In this document: positions 51,435-60,066 of the stretch, in pieces
Layout of the letters: each line of letters starts with the position of its first letter
Numbering within the stretch: position 1 is the stretch's first letter
Origin: Clostridiales bacterium
GTDB taxonomy: Bacteria; Bacillota; Clostridia; Christensenellales; Aristaeellaceae
Direction: 5' to 3'
Length of the DNA stretch: 64,000 bases
Assembly: GCA_015056255.1 (NCBI GenBank)
Contig: SVGP01000006.1
Location: forward strand, 57,806 to 121,805
The notes under the pieces: model-generated
Seen by the model: only the letters and a program-made list of their open reading frames with translations
Databases searched by the model: none
Told to the model about the DNA's origin: nothing
Position numbers and translations under genes: made by a program

Positions 51435-52601
51435 TTAGATTTCGGGAATGTTGATTTCGATCTCGTGGCCGAGCTCGGCGGACTTGCAAATACCGTCGAT
51501 AATCGCCTGGTTGTAAAGAATCTGGCTGGTGGGAACGGGCGCGGGATCGCCGTTGACTACGGCATCCAGGAAGGAGCGAACCTTCTTGTAGAACAGGCCC
51601 TTTCCGTCGTCCTTCAGGATCGGCACCTTTTCTTCCATCTGAACGCCGGCTAGGTCGTGATAGATGGTCATCTCGCCGCCGACAGTGCCGTTCCAGCACT
51701 CGGTGGAGGGAATGCGCAGACCGCCCTTGGTGCCCATGATGATGGTGTCGCCGGGGGTGTCCAGATGCATGGCCCATGCAATGCGGAAGTCGAGCACGAT
51801 GTCGCCTTCCAGGCGGATAAAGCCGGCGGCGAAATCGTCAACAGAGAAGCGGGCAGCGTTCTCTTCGGCGGTGTGGAAGCGGTCGGCATACTGATATTCG
51901 GGGTTGGTTCCGAAGAAAGCGGACTTGTAGCCGGTAACGGTCAGGGGCTTGGGATAGCCGATGGCGTTTAAGACCATGTCCAGAGAATAGCAGCCGATGT
52001 CGCCCAGCGCGCCGATGCCGCCGGTGGACTTTTCAATGAAGGTGGAGTTCGGGATGCCGCGACGGCGTCCGCCGCCGGTCTGGATGTAATAGATTTTGCC
52101 AAGGACGCCGGACTCAACGATCTTCTTGATCATCTGCATGTTGACATCGCATCTCGGCTGGAAACCGATGGAAAGGAGCTTTCCGCTCTTTTTCTCGGCC
52201 TTGCAAACTGCAACAGCCTCATCAAGCGTTACGGTGAAGGGCTTTTCGAGAAGCACGCTCACGCCATGCTCGAGGGCATAAATGGTGGGCTCGGCATGAG
52301 CGGTATTATAGGTGCAGATGCTGACCGCGTCAAGGTCTTTTTCGTTGTCGATCAGTTCCTTATGGCTGGGATAGAAGCGAACACCCTTCACGCCGTAGTT
52401 CTCCATGAACGCCTCGGCCTTTCCGGGGATCAGATCCGCAGCGGCGACGATTTCAACGTCTTCCATCTGAAGATAGCTTTCGATGTGCGCTTCGGCAATC
52501 CAGCCGGTGCCGATGATGCCGACCTTGATTTTCTTGTCAAAGGTCTTTTTTTCTTCTTTCACGCTCTGCGTGGTCTGGCTGAGTACGGAATCGCCTGCCA
52601 T
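51435..52601 (-). CDS. Gfo/Idh/MocA-family oxidoreductase
   Basis: A 388-residue NAD(P)-dependent oxidoreductase. KVGIIGTGWIAEAHIESYL near residues 26-44 is the Rossmann glycine loop, AVSICTYNTAHAEPTIYALEHG and VLLEKPFT near 116-123 carry the catalytic Lys motif (EKP), and GGIGALGDIGCYSLDMV near 194-210 has the Asp-x-x-x-(H/Y) active-site element. Substrate is probably a sugar or polyol derivative. A good Shine-Dalgarno site (TTGGAGG) supports the start. The divergent AraC-type regulator likely controls it. Confidence 0.92.
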   Translation of the reverse strand: MAGDSVLSQTTQSVKEEKKTFDKKIKVGIIGTGWIAEAHIESYLQMEDVEIVAAADLIPGKAEAFMENYGVKGVRFYPSHKELIDNEKDLDAVSICTYNTAHAEPTIYALEHGVSVLLEKPFTVTLDEAVAVCKAEKKSGKLLSIGFQPRCDVNMQMIKKIVESGVLGKIYYIQTGGGRRRGIPNSTFIEKSTGGIGALGDIGCYSLDMVLNAIGYPKPLTVTGYKSAFFGTNPEYQYADRFHTAEENAARFSVDDFAAGFIRLEGDIVLDFRIAWAMHLDTPGDTIIMGTKGGLRIPSTECWNGTVGGEMTIYHDLAGVQMEEKVPILKDDGKGLFYKKVRSFLDAVVNGDPAPVPTSQILYNQAIIDGICKSAELGHEIEINIPEI

Positions 52602-52648
52602 AAACGTATACCTCCAATATTTTATAAAAATTGAATCCTATTCAGGTA

Positions 52649-52677
52649 TTGACATTTTAGCATACAAAACCTATGAT
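52649..52677 (+). promoter_or_regulatory. Promoter of the AraC-family regulator gene
   Basis: TTGACA (52649-52654), 17 nt, TATGAT (52672-52677). The 130-nt divergent region between the regulator and the oxidoreductase also holds two TTTTGTG repeats (around 52697-52712). Confidence 0.65.
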
Positions 52678-52733
52678 ATGTATGTGATTTGACGCAAGTT
52701 TTGTGACGTTTTGTGCTATATTGAGGTGATTCT

Positions 52734-53525
52734 ATGCCGGATTTATTTGAAAAACACAGGGACGATATGACGCATACGGCGGTATGGCGTTCGAATCTTC
52801 TGCGCTACCTCCCCCACTATCATTCGGGCGTGGAACTCGCGTATCTTGTAGATGGAAGCACAAACGCAGTCATTGGCGGAAAAAGCGTGAAGGCCGAAGC
52901 GGGACAGGTGCTGATCAGCGGCTCTTACACCGTTCATTCCTATCACGACGACAACATGACTGCAATTGTCGCCATCATTCCCCCTGTCGAAACGCCCTCC
53001 ATTCAAAAAAAGCTTTTAACCGGCATCTTTCAAACGCCGGTTCTTACAGATGAGGACGGCACCATAAAAACGCTTATGGGAATGCTTCTTCAAAATCAGG
53101 ACGACGCCATCATCAGAAAGGGGCTCAGCTATTCGATTCTCGGCTATGTCATGAAAAAAGCAGGCTTTGCTCCCGCCGGAAGCGGTATCAAATCCGGCAT
53201 GATGTCGGACGTTTTAAGGTATCTGAGCGAAAACTACACCCAGAACATCAATGTGGAATCCATTGCAACGCATTTCGGATATTCCAGAAGCCGTTTTTCC
53301 CATCTTTTCAAGGCCAACATCGGCGTGAGCATTCCAAGGTTTGTCAATATTTTAAGGTGCCGGGATGCAGTAAAAGCGCTGATGGAAACCGATCTTCCGG
53401 TTGTGGACGTTGCCATCAACGCAGGATTTAATAATACGCATACGTTCTATGTGGCGTTTAAGGAATTGTACGGCATGACGCCGGGCGAGTATGTAAAGAG
53501 CAGACAGGAGAAGAATGCAGATTAA
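52734..53525 (+). CDS. AraC-family transcriptional regulator
   Basis: A 263-residue regulator. Residues 1-110 form a cupin-like sensor (YHSGVELAYLVDGSTNAVIGG, AGQVLISGSYTVHSY), typical of sugar-sensing AraC proteins. The C-terminal DNA-binding part has two helix-turn-helix units: NINVESIATHFGYSRSRFSHLF near residues 179-200 and DLPVVDVAINAGFNNTHTFYVAFKELYGMTPGEY near 223-256. GAGGTGA precedes the ATG. It is divergent from the Gfo/Idh/MocA gene. Confidence 0.92.
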   Translation: MPDLFEKHRDDMTHTAVWRSNLLRYLPHYHSGVELAYLVDGSTNAVIGGKSVKAEAGQVLISGSYTVHSYHDDNMTAIVAIIPPVETPSIQKKLLTGIFQTPVLTDEDGTIKTLMGMLLQNQDDAIIRKGLSYSILGYVMKKAGFAPAGSGIKSGMMSDVLRYLSENYTQNINVESIATHFGYSRSRFSHLFKANIGVSIPRFVNILRCRDAVKALMETDLPVVDVAINAGFNNTHTFYVAFKELYGMTPGEYVKSRQEKNAD

Positions 53526-53593
53526 ATGGCGTTTTCTCAAAACAAAGATTAACTTCGAGTTTTGCGAAAGCTTCTCCAAAAAAACACAGTCAC

Positions 53594-53666
53594 GGGACGG
53601 GAAACCCGTCCCCTACAATGAAAACACGATGGTTTCATCCAGTAGGGGACGGGTTTCCCGTCCCGT
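53594..53666. repeat. REP-like inverted pair 4 (GGGACGGG type)
   Basis: GGGACGGG/CCCGTCCC hairpin ending in CTAC (53613-53616), 25-nt spacer, GTAG (53642-53645) starting the same hairpin type. The layout equals pairs 1-3 but the hairpin sequence is different and both halves are alike. It lies in the gap between the AraC-family gene and the lipid kinase gene, in which I see no other feature. Confidence 0.88.
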
Positions 53667-53790
53667 TATGATGCTTTCATATCTTAATGAGACAGCTTTT
53701 ATTTAAGATGCATATTCATGTTCACATCCTTGGCTCTCCTTTTGGGAAAGCTGGCGGTGCAGCCGACCGAGAGGGCCTTTCAATGCCCTT

Positions 53791-54717
53791 TTATCCTTCC
53801 TCATCCTCTTCCACATCGTTTCCAATAGAATCCGGGACGATGATTTTTGCTGCGGCGTGGAGATTCTTGATGGCAAACTCCGTGTCGCCCTTCACGTATT
53901 CGCCGTCCAGCGTCCAGTCCATCGGCTGGGCGGTAGTAATTTCGATGCTGCTGGAATTGATCAGAAGGATGGGCGGCTCGAATTTCCGCTGCGTAAGGTT
54001 CAAAAGCAGCTGGCTGAGCTCGTATGCGTTTTCAGGCGACTCCATCAGCACCAATTCGAATTTGCCGTCATCCAGCATCACCTGCTCCTTGTCGAGCGTC
54101 AGAACGCCGCCTAAGGAAGTGGAATTGCTGATTGAGCCGAACACGTATTTTCCGTCAAATTCGCTCTCGTCTGTTTTGATGTGCGCAGCGATCGGACGGA
54201 TGTTGGTCAGATCCTTAAGACCCTCCAGCAGATACGCAAGATGCCCGAGCGTGTTCTTCAGCGTCTGGGGCGTTGCGTAGGACGCACGGGTAAACGCGCC
54301 GAAGGAGGCGGTGTAGGCAAAGGTTTTGCCGTTAAAAATGCCCACGTCCAATTCCGTGGCTTTGCCGCCGAGAATGTCCAATGCAGCCTGATCGATGTCG
54401 GAGGAAAGGCCAAGGGTAGATGCAAGGTCATTGGTCGTTCCACAGGGAATGTAGCCAAGCGGCAGATCGAGATGCGCATCCATCAGGCCCGCAATCGTTT
54501 CGGAAAGCGTTCCGTCGCCGCCCGCGCACACCACAAGATCGAATTCATGCGCATAAGTGCGCGCAAGTTCGCGCGCATGACCCTGATAAAGCGTGGTCAT
54601 AACGGTCGGCAGATAGCCGTTCTTGCAAAAAAGCTGCAAAACATCCGGAAGCTTTCTGGCGATTCGTTTTTGACCCGCAGTGAGGTTTACGATAATAAGC
54701 AGTTTATGCTGAAACAT
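53791..54717 (-). CDS. Diacylglycerol kinase family lipid kinase
   Basis: A 308-residue soluble lipid kinase of the DgkB/YegS type. It starts KLLIIVNLTAGQ, has CAGGDGTLSETIAGL near residues 65-79 (GGDGT ATP-binding motif), GYIPCGTTNDLAST near 88-101 and the C-terminal WTLDGEYV motif near 273-280. It probably phosphorylates diacylglycerol or a related lipid in phospholipid turnover. The very acidic C-terminus (DVEEDEEG) is unremarkable. Overlap of 14 nt with the membrane protein gene places it last in the four-gene operon. Confidence 0.9.
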   Translation of the reverse strand: MFQHKLLIIVNLTAGQKRIARKLPDVLQLFCKNGYLPTVMTTLYQGHARELARTYAHEFDLVVCAGGDGTLSETIAGLMDAHLDLPLGYIPCGTTNDLASTLGLSSDIDQAALDILGGKATELDVGIFNGKTFAYTASFGAFTRASYATPQTLKNTLGHLAYLLEGLKDLTNIRPIAAHIKTDESEFDGKYVFGSISNSTSLGGVLTLDKEQVMLDDGKFELVLMESPENAYELSQLLLNLTQRKFEPPILLINSSSIEITTAQPMDWTLDGEYVKGDTEFAIKNLHAAAKIIVPDSIGNDVEEDEEG

Positions 54718-55558
54718 GCCTGTCTCCTTTCAGAATCGGGCGCTGGCGAAACAAACGCACCGCAATCAGCACACAGACGACAGATAAATATAAGGTAAGA
54801 AGAAGCGAATGCGAAACGCCGCTCATCGCGCCGGTTAAAAGCGGCTCTGACACAGGATACGCACCGCCAAGATCGGGATAACCAAAGACAAAGCGCGAGA
54901 AAAACCGAAACGAGAAAAGGAGCAGAATTTCATTCACCACGCTTCCGTTTCTTTCAAACAAAACAAACAGAATTAGTCCGGAAAGGCAAGCGTTTATGAT
55001 AAAAACAGGCGACAAAGAGCCTCTTGATACAATCATACAAACTACCTGTAAAGCAACGGACACAACAAGCCTGAGATGTGTTTTTCGAGGAAACATTTTA
55101 TAAGGGGTACTTCTGCAAACATACGCGCAAGCCGTCACCGCGCATAAATCCATAAACGCATACAGGAAAGACGCGCCCGCAAACGGAAAAGTGCGGATTT
55201 TCGGCATCCTTGCGCTCCCAAAAAGAAGAAACGCCCCTACCGTTAAAATACTCAGACACGCGCCTGCGAGCGGATAGAGAAACAGCGTTTTCCTTTTTCC
55301 GCCGCTCGCCCTTCCCGCATACACCACAAGGGGCGCAAGCAGAAAAACGAGAAAGCAGCCATCCGCAATTTCGCCGGAAATAAGCGTTAGTCTCTGCGCC
55401 CACAAAGGCGCATAGGGCAAAGTTGTTTCCGTCAGGTTCCACGCCTTGAAAAGCGCACCCAATACATGCAAGCACAGAATTCTTGCGCCAAAGGCCGATA
55501 AAAGGCTGAATGGATAGATGAAAAGCGCAGTCATTCTCTTCTTTACAATCGGCTTCAT
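54704..55558 (-). CDS. Polytopic membrane protein of unknown function
   Basis: I do not recognise this 284-residue protein. It has about eight hydrophobic segments (for example LFIYPFSLLSAFGARILCLHVLGALF, GCFLVFLLAPLVVY and LLLTLYLSVVCVLIAVRLF split across the chain), short loops and a basic C-terminus. No catalytic or transport motif is visible. The ATG overlaps the pdp stop by 4 nt and its end overlaps the lipid kinase gene, so it is translationally coupled to both; a role in lipid or envelope biology is possible but unsupported. Confidence 0.6.
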   Translation of the reverse strand: MKPIVKKRMTALFIYPFSLLSAFGARILCLHVLGALFKAWNLTETTLPYAPLWAQRLTLISGEIADGCFLVFLLAPLVVYAGRASGGKRKTLFLYPLAGACLSILTVGAFLLFGSARMPKIRTFPFAGASFLYAFMDLCAVTACAYVCRSTPYKMFPRKTHLRLVVSVALQVVCMIVSRGSLSPVFIINACLSGLILFVLFERNGSVVNEILLLFSFRFFSRFVFGYPDLGGAYPVSEPLLTGAMSGVSHSLLLTLYLSVVCVLIAVRLFRQRPILKGDRHVSA

Positions 55559-56859
55559 TCAATAACGCCTCTGATCAGAACGGGCTTTTCTACCGGCGTA
55601 TCGGAAAGCGCAACCGAATCCAGAATCAGCTGCTTTGCACGCGCAACATTGGAAATGGGTGAAATGTGCATGGTTGCAAACGCCTCGCCCGCTTCGATTC
55701 TGTCGCCTACGCGCTTTTTCATCACAAGACCCACGGAAAGGTCGATCTCGTCTTCCTTTTTGTCGCGGCCCGCGCCGAGGGCTTTGGCGGCATAGCCGAT
55801 CATGTCGGTCTGAATGCTCTTGATGTAGCCGCCCTTTTCAAGGCAAACGTCCATGGTTTCGGGGGCCTTGGGCAGAAGCTCGGGATGGTAAGGCACGCGC
55901 TCGTCGCCGCCCTGGGCTTTGAAAAGCTGACTAAGCTTTTTAAGGCCTTCGCCGCTTTCAAGCTTTTCGTGCATGAGCTTTAAGCATTCGTCATACGTTT
56001 CCCGAACGCCGGACAAACGCAGAATGTGCGCGCCAAGAGCCAATGCAACGTCCTTTAAATCGCCCTCCGCTCTGCCGGACAGAATCTCAATGGCCTCGTA
56101 AACCTCAAGCGCGTTTCCGACATAGTTGCCAAGCGGCTGATTCATGTCGGTAACCAGCGCGGAAAATTTTCTGCCGGTCCGGTTTCCGATGTCCACCATC
56201 GTTTTGGCAAGCTCCACGCTCTTTTCATACGTGTCCATGACCGCGCCAGAGCCAGTCTTTACGTCCAGCACAATCACATCCGCGCCGGACGCGATTTTTT
56301 TGGAAAGAATGGAGGACGTAACCAGCGGCAGACAGTCCACCGTCGCGGTCACGTCGCGAAGGGAATACAAAACCTTGTCCGCCGGCGCGAGGGATTGAGT
56401 CTGGCCGATGATGGCAAGGCCCACGTCGTTTACGGTATCGATGAACTTTTCAGCGCTCATCGAAACGCTTAAGCCCGGAACGGATTCCAGCTTGTCAAGT
56501 GTTCCGCCGGTAAAGCCAAGGCCGCGGCCAGACATCTTGGCAAACTTCACGCCGCATGCGGCAACCAAGGGGACCAGCACAAGGCTGGTTGTGTCGCCCA
56601 CGCCGCCGGTTGAGTGCTTGTCGCACTTGATACCCTTGATTTCGCTCAAATCCAGCATGTCGCCGGAGGCCGCCATTTCCATAGTGAGGTATAAAGTTTC
56701 GTTTGCGGTCATTCCGTTTATGCAGATGGCCATGAGCATGGCGCTGGCCTGATATTCGGCAATTTCGCCGGTGGTCACGCCTTTTACGAAAAAGCGGATT
56801 TCCTCCTGCGTGAGTTCTTTTCCAAAGCGTTTTTTGGTAAGCAGATCAATGATGTTCAT
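55555..56859 (-). CDS. pdp: Pyrimidine-nucleoside phosphorylase
   Basis: A 434-residue phosphorylase that cleaves thymidine, deoxyuridine and uridine to base plus (deoxy)ribose-1-phosphate. Motifs: MTANETLYLTMEMAASGD, KHSTGGVGDTTSLVLVPLVAACG near residues 81-103 (phosphate site), MSGRGLGFTGGTLDKLES near 108-125 (family signature) and ASGADVIVLDVKTGSGAVM. The presence of Gly/Thr-rich elements shared with DeoA does not distinguish DeoA from Pdp; the Firmicute context favours Pdp. The ATG at 56859 follows AAGGAG; it starts 13 nt after the glycosylase gene stop. Confidence 0.94.
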   Translation of the reverse strand: MNIIDLLTKKRFGKELTQEEIRFFVKGVTTGEIAEYQASAMLMAICINGMTANETLYLTMEMAASGDMLDLSEIKGIKCDKHSTGGVGDTTSLVLVPLVAACGVKFAKMSGRGLGFTGGTLDKLESVPGLSVSMSAEKFIDTVNDVGLAIIGQTQSLAPADKVLYSLRDVTATVDCLPLVTSSILSKKIASGADVIVLDVKTGSGAVMDTYEKSVELAKTMVDIGNRTGRKFSALVTDMNQPLGNYVGNALEVYEAIEILSGRAEGDLKDVALALGAHILRLSGVRETYDECLKLMHEKLESGEGLKKLSQLFKAQGGDERVPYHPELLPKAPETMDVCLEKGGYIKSIQTDMIGYAAKALGAGRDKKEDEIDLSVGLVMKKRVGDRIEAGEAFATMHISPISNVARAKQLILDSVALSDTPVEKPVLIRGVIE

Positions 56860-56872
56860 ATACAAAATCTCC

Positions 56873-57346
56873 TTACAGATAGTTTTTTATCGCTTCCTGC
56901 CAGAGGGCAAGCTTGCTTTCAAATTTCATGGTGTAGGCCGGACTCGTTGAAGGCAGGCGCAGAACGGGCACGGGGGCATTTTTGTCAAATGCGTCGTAGG
57001 CCGCCTTTCCGTTGCAGAGCACGGCGCGGATATGGGGATGGGCTTTGAAAAAGACATCAAAATCGTTCTTCTCCCCCGCCCGGATGGCGCTGTCCAACGA
57101 GCCTTCGCGTACGCAGGACGCATATACGTCCCAGAGCGCGATCTTATGATCAAGAAGAAGGCACTTTTTCGCTTCCTTCGTTTCAGGAACGGGCGCGGAG
57201 AAGATTTTCGCCATCATCGGCCAGAAGGCGTTTTGCCTGTGCGCGTAGTAAAAATCGTCCTTTAAGGACATGACGCTCGGCATGCTGCCGACGATTAAGA
57301 GCACCGCGTCCTTTTCTTCCACCGGCGCAAAGCCGTAAATGCGCAT
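56873..57346 (-). CDS. DNA-deoxyinosine (hypoxanthine) glycosylase, UDG family 6
   Basis: A 157-residue repair glycosylase of the uracil-DNA glycosylase superfamily. LLIVGSMPSVMSLKDDFYYAHRQNAFWPMM near residues 16-45 carries the family 6 (HDG) signature with GSMPS and YYAH..N.FW, then LWDVYASCVREGSLDSAI and the C-terminal LPSTSPAYT loop near residues 130-138. It removes hypoxanthine from deaminated DNA. It is the first gene of an operon with pyrimidine phosphorylase. An extended -10 (TGATATAAT) lies about 45 nt upstream. Confidence 0.88.
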   Translation of the reverse strand: MRIYGFAPVEEKDAVLLIVGSMPSVMSLKDDFYYAHRQNAFWPMMAKIFSAPVPETKEAKKCLLLDHKIALWDVYASCVREGSLDSAIRAGEKNDFDVFFKAHPHIRAVLCNGKAAYDAFDKNAPVPVLRLPSTSPAYTMKFESKLALWQEAIKNYL

Positions 57347-57484
57347 CCAATCACCCTATAGCAAAAGAAATACTTTTCTATTTTAATTATATCAAAACCC
57401 GCTGCCTTTCGCAACTCAATTTCAGTTTCACATGCGCGAAAAACGCATCTTTCAAGATTCTTTCAAAATTCCGGCAACAGAAAA

Positions 57485-57508
57485 GGGGCTGCCATTTCTG
57501 ACAGCCCC
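57485..57508 (-). terminator. Terminator of the Lpl-type sugar ABC operon
   Basis: GGGGCTG and CAGCCCC arms with further inner pairing around a GAAA loop, followed on the minus strand by TTTTC, 20 nt past the binding-protein stop. Confidence 0.82.
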
Positions 57509-57528
57509 CCTGAATTCAAAGAGGAAGA

Positions 57529-59016
57529 TTAGTTGAGAGAAGCCTGATAAGCGTCGTTGTACTCTTCGGTGATCTTGGCGCCGCCTTCGGCTTCCCACTG
57601 ATCCCAGGCAGCCATGAGGCCGTCCTCATCGATGATGCCGGCGATGTACTGGGTCGCAGCGTCAGAGAGGATGGTGGCGAGCTGGGTTCCGAAAGCTACG
57701 TTGGTTTCGGAAACGAAGGGATAGCAGGGGTTGGCAACCGCGTAGGGAGCGAGGATCTCATTGAGCTCGTTGTATCTGGCGCGCATGCTGGTGGTCTCAA
57801 GCGGCACAGTCAAATCGCCCATGACGCCCATGCCCAGCTGGTTGATGGAGCCATTGATCTTGCCGGATTCAACAGTCAGTCCTTCGGGATGGGTGGTGGT
57901 GCGATAGCCATCCTCGGTGATCCAGTAGGTTACGCCTTCAACGCCGCAGTTGAGCAGCATCTGACCTTCGGCAGTGTTGCACCAGTCGAGGAACTTCATG
58001 ACCTTGGGCAGGTCTTCTTCCTTAACGGCCTTGGTTACAACCAGTTCGCCGGCAAAGCCGGGGTTCTGGGGCCATACGGTGATTTCGCCATCATCCTGAG
58101 CAACGGGGCCTACATACTCCCAGATCTGCTCGGTGATGCCGGCGTTGGTCTCGAACCACTCCTGCTGACGATAGGCGTTGTCGAGGCAGTCAAAGCGCAT
58201 GAAAGCAGTGCCGTTGCGCTCGGGGTTGTTCCAGGTGGAGGAGTCGATGGTGGCGAAGTTGGGATCGATGCCGCCGGCCTCGTATACCGCGCGCAGCCAC
58301 TTCAGGCCTTCGAGGTATGCGGGATCCTTGTGAGCGGGATAGATTTCGCCGTTCTCGTCAACGCCCCACTCGTTGGGCGCGCCGTGCATAACGGTGGCGA
58401 TGGAGATGGTGCCTGCGGTGTAGGAGCACATGTTGATGGCGTAGCAGTCATCCTTGTACTCGGCAAGAGCCATGGTCAGCTCGGTGAGCTCTTCGATGGT
58501 CTCGGGGATCTCGGTGATGCCGCACTCAGCAGCGATGTCCTTGCGATAGTAGATACCAGCGCGGGGATATGCGCGGCTGCAGTAGATGCCGTAGATGGAG
58601 CCGTCGATGGAGATGTTGGAGTAAACGCCGGCATTACCAACGAGATTCGGGTAATTGACGGGGTCGTTTACATACTCGGTCAGATCCCAGAAAGCGCCGG
58701 CGCGGGCATTGTTGATCATGGTGGTGCCGCGAGCGTCGGTCATGCGGACGATCATGGGCTGCTTTTCGGAGGGATCGGTCATGGTGGTGTTCAGAGTGTC
58801 GCCATAGGTGGAGTTGGCAGCGAAGATGATCTGAAGGCGAACGCCGGATGCCTCTTCGATGGCCTTAAGAACGGGGTTGTCCTCATGCTGGAAGTCCACG
58901 TCTACATTGTGGTCAGGCAGCATAACGGTGATGACGAAGGGTTCCTCGGATTCTGCAAAGCTGGCAAAAGAAAGCAGCATTGCAAGAGCCATAAGAAGAG
59001 CTACGAGTTTCTTCAT
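57529..59016 (-). CDS. Sugar ABC transporter, extracellular solute-binding protein (LplA-like)
   Basis: A 495-residue family 1 binding protein that delivers oligosaccharides to the two permeases encoded upstream. Signal sequence KKLVALLMALAMLLSFASFA at residues 2-21 is followed directly by ESEEPFVITVMLPDHNVDV; no lipobox Cys. Later, GIYYRKDIAAECGITEIPET near residues 155-174 is typical of the LplA branch. Aromatic residues are abundant. Codon bias suggests high expression. The start at 59016 follows AGGAGG by 8 nt; a Met at 59046 has no site. Last gene of the operon. Confidence 0.92.
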   Translation of the reverse strand: MKKLVALLMALAMLLSFASFAESEEPFVITVMLPDHNVDVDFQHEDNPVLKAIEEASGVRLQIIFAANSTYGDTLNTTMTDPSEKQPMIVRMTDARGTTMINNARAGAFWDLTEYVNDPVNYPNLVGNAGVYSNISIDGSIYGIYCSRAYPRAGIYYRKDIAAECGITEIPETIEELTELTMALAEYKDDCYAINMCSYTAGTISIATVMHGAPNEWGVDENGEIYPAHKDPAYLEGLKWLRAVYEAGGIDPNFATIDSSTWNNPERNGTAFMRFDCLDNAYRQQEWFETNAGITEQIWEYVGPVAQDDGEITVWPQNPGFAGELVVTKAVKEEDLPKVMKFLDWCNTAEGQMLLNCGVEGVTYWITEDGYRTTTHPEGLTVESGKINGSINQLGMGVMGDLTVPLETTSMRARYNELNEILAPYAVANPCYPFVSETNVAFGTQLATILSDAATQYIAGIIDEDGLMAAWDQWEAEGGAKITEEYNDAYQASLN

Positions 59017-59088
59017 GGGTTGGTCCTCCTTTTTTATTTTGTTCACGCGTCTGAAACGCGAAAAACATCCATAAACAAAGCCTTGAAT

Positions 59089-60048
59089 TTAGCCCTTGAG
59101 CGCGCCGACCATAACGCCCTTTACGAAATACTTCTGAAGGAACGGATAGACGCACATGATCGGGATGGTAGAAACAACGATAACGGCCATCTTGACGGAC
59201 TGTTCCGGAGGCTGGACGAATTCCGGATCGAGTACCGACGAATCGGCAACGGTGGCATTGGAAAGAATGATGATTTCACGAAGCAGAACCTGAAGCGGCC
59301 ACTTTTCTCTTGCGCCGGGCATGTAGATCATTGCGCCGAAATAGGCGTTCCAATGACCGACGGCGTAGAAAAGGCCGAAGGTTGCAAGCACGGGAAGCGA
59401 CAGCGGCAGAACGATCTTCCAAAGAACGCCGATGTCCGTGCAGCCGTCCATGGAGGCGGATTCTTCCAGCTCCTGCGGGATGCCCTGGAAGAAGTTTTTG
59501 ACGATCATCATGTTGTATGCGCTGATCGCGCCGGGCAGAAGCACGGACCAGAAGGTGTTTTTCATGTTCAGCATATTGGCAACGACGATGTAGCTGGGGA
59601 TCATGCCGCCGCCGAAGAACATGGAGAAAATGACCATGTTGAGGACAAAGTTTCTGCCGCGAAGGCGGGGTTTGGAGATGGCGTAGGCCATGGTGACGGT
59701 GAAAAAGAGGTTGATCAGCGTTCCGGCTACGGTAATGAAGATGGAGTTTTTAAAGCCGGAAACGATTTTGTTGGTTGAGAAAATGTATTCGTAGGCGTTA
59801 AAGGAGATATCGTGGGGGATGATCAGAAGCGGGCGCTGCGCAAGCTCAAGCTCGGTTGCAAAGGACGCGCCGATAATGTAAATGAAGGGCGCGATGGTGG
59901 TCAGGGCGACCAAGGATAAAAACACATAGTTAAACACGTCGAAGAAGCGGCCTGCAAGGGTGTTTCCCTGTCCGACAGCGCCGGAGGAACCCATGGAAAT
60001 TTTCTTCTTGCCGTTCGCTTCGGAGGACTTTTTTACATTCTTATTCAT
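59089..60048 (-). CDS. Sugar ABC transporter permease (LplC/YtcP-like)
   Basis: A 319-residue carbohydrate ABC permease with six helices. FDVFNYVFLSLVALTTIAPF near residues 33-52 and MAYAISKPRLRGRNFVLNM near 119-137 are followed by the EAA loop ELEESASMDGCTDIGVLWKIVLPLS near 196-220, which contacts the ATPase. The C-terminus KYFVKGVMVGALKG is the hallmark of the LplC family. GGAAGGAGG precedes the ATG. No ATPase gene lies in the operon, so a shared MsmX-like ATPase elsewhere must energise it. Confidence 0.94.
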   Translation of the reverse strand: MNKNVKKSSEANGKKKISMGSSGAVGQGNTLAGRFFDVFNYVFLSLVALTTIAPFIYIIGASFATELELAQRPLLIIPHDISFNAYEYIFSTNKIVSGFKNSIFITVAGTLINLFFTVTMAYAISKPRLRGRNFVLNMVIFSMFFGGGMIPSYIVVANMLNMKNTFWSVLLPGAISAYNMMIVKNFFQGIPQELEESASMDGCTDIGVLWKIVLPLSLPVLATFGLFYAVGHWNAYFGAMIYMPGAREKWPLQVLLREIIILSNATVADSSVLDPEFVQPPEQSVKMAVIVVSTIPIMCVYPFLQKYFVKGVMVGALKG

Positions 60049-60066
60049 TCTTTCCGTCCTCCTTCC

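Noticed and set aside
57889..59778. 629-codon plus-strand ORF opposite the sugar ABC genes
   Set aside because: Shadow of the highly biased binding-protein gene; no ribosome-binding site or family features.
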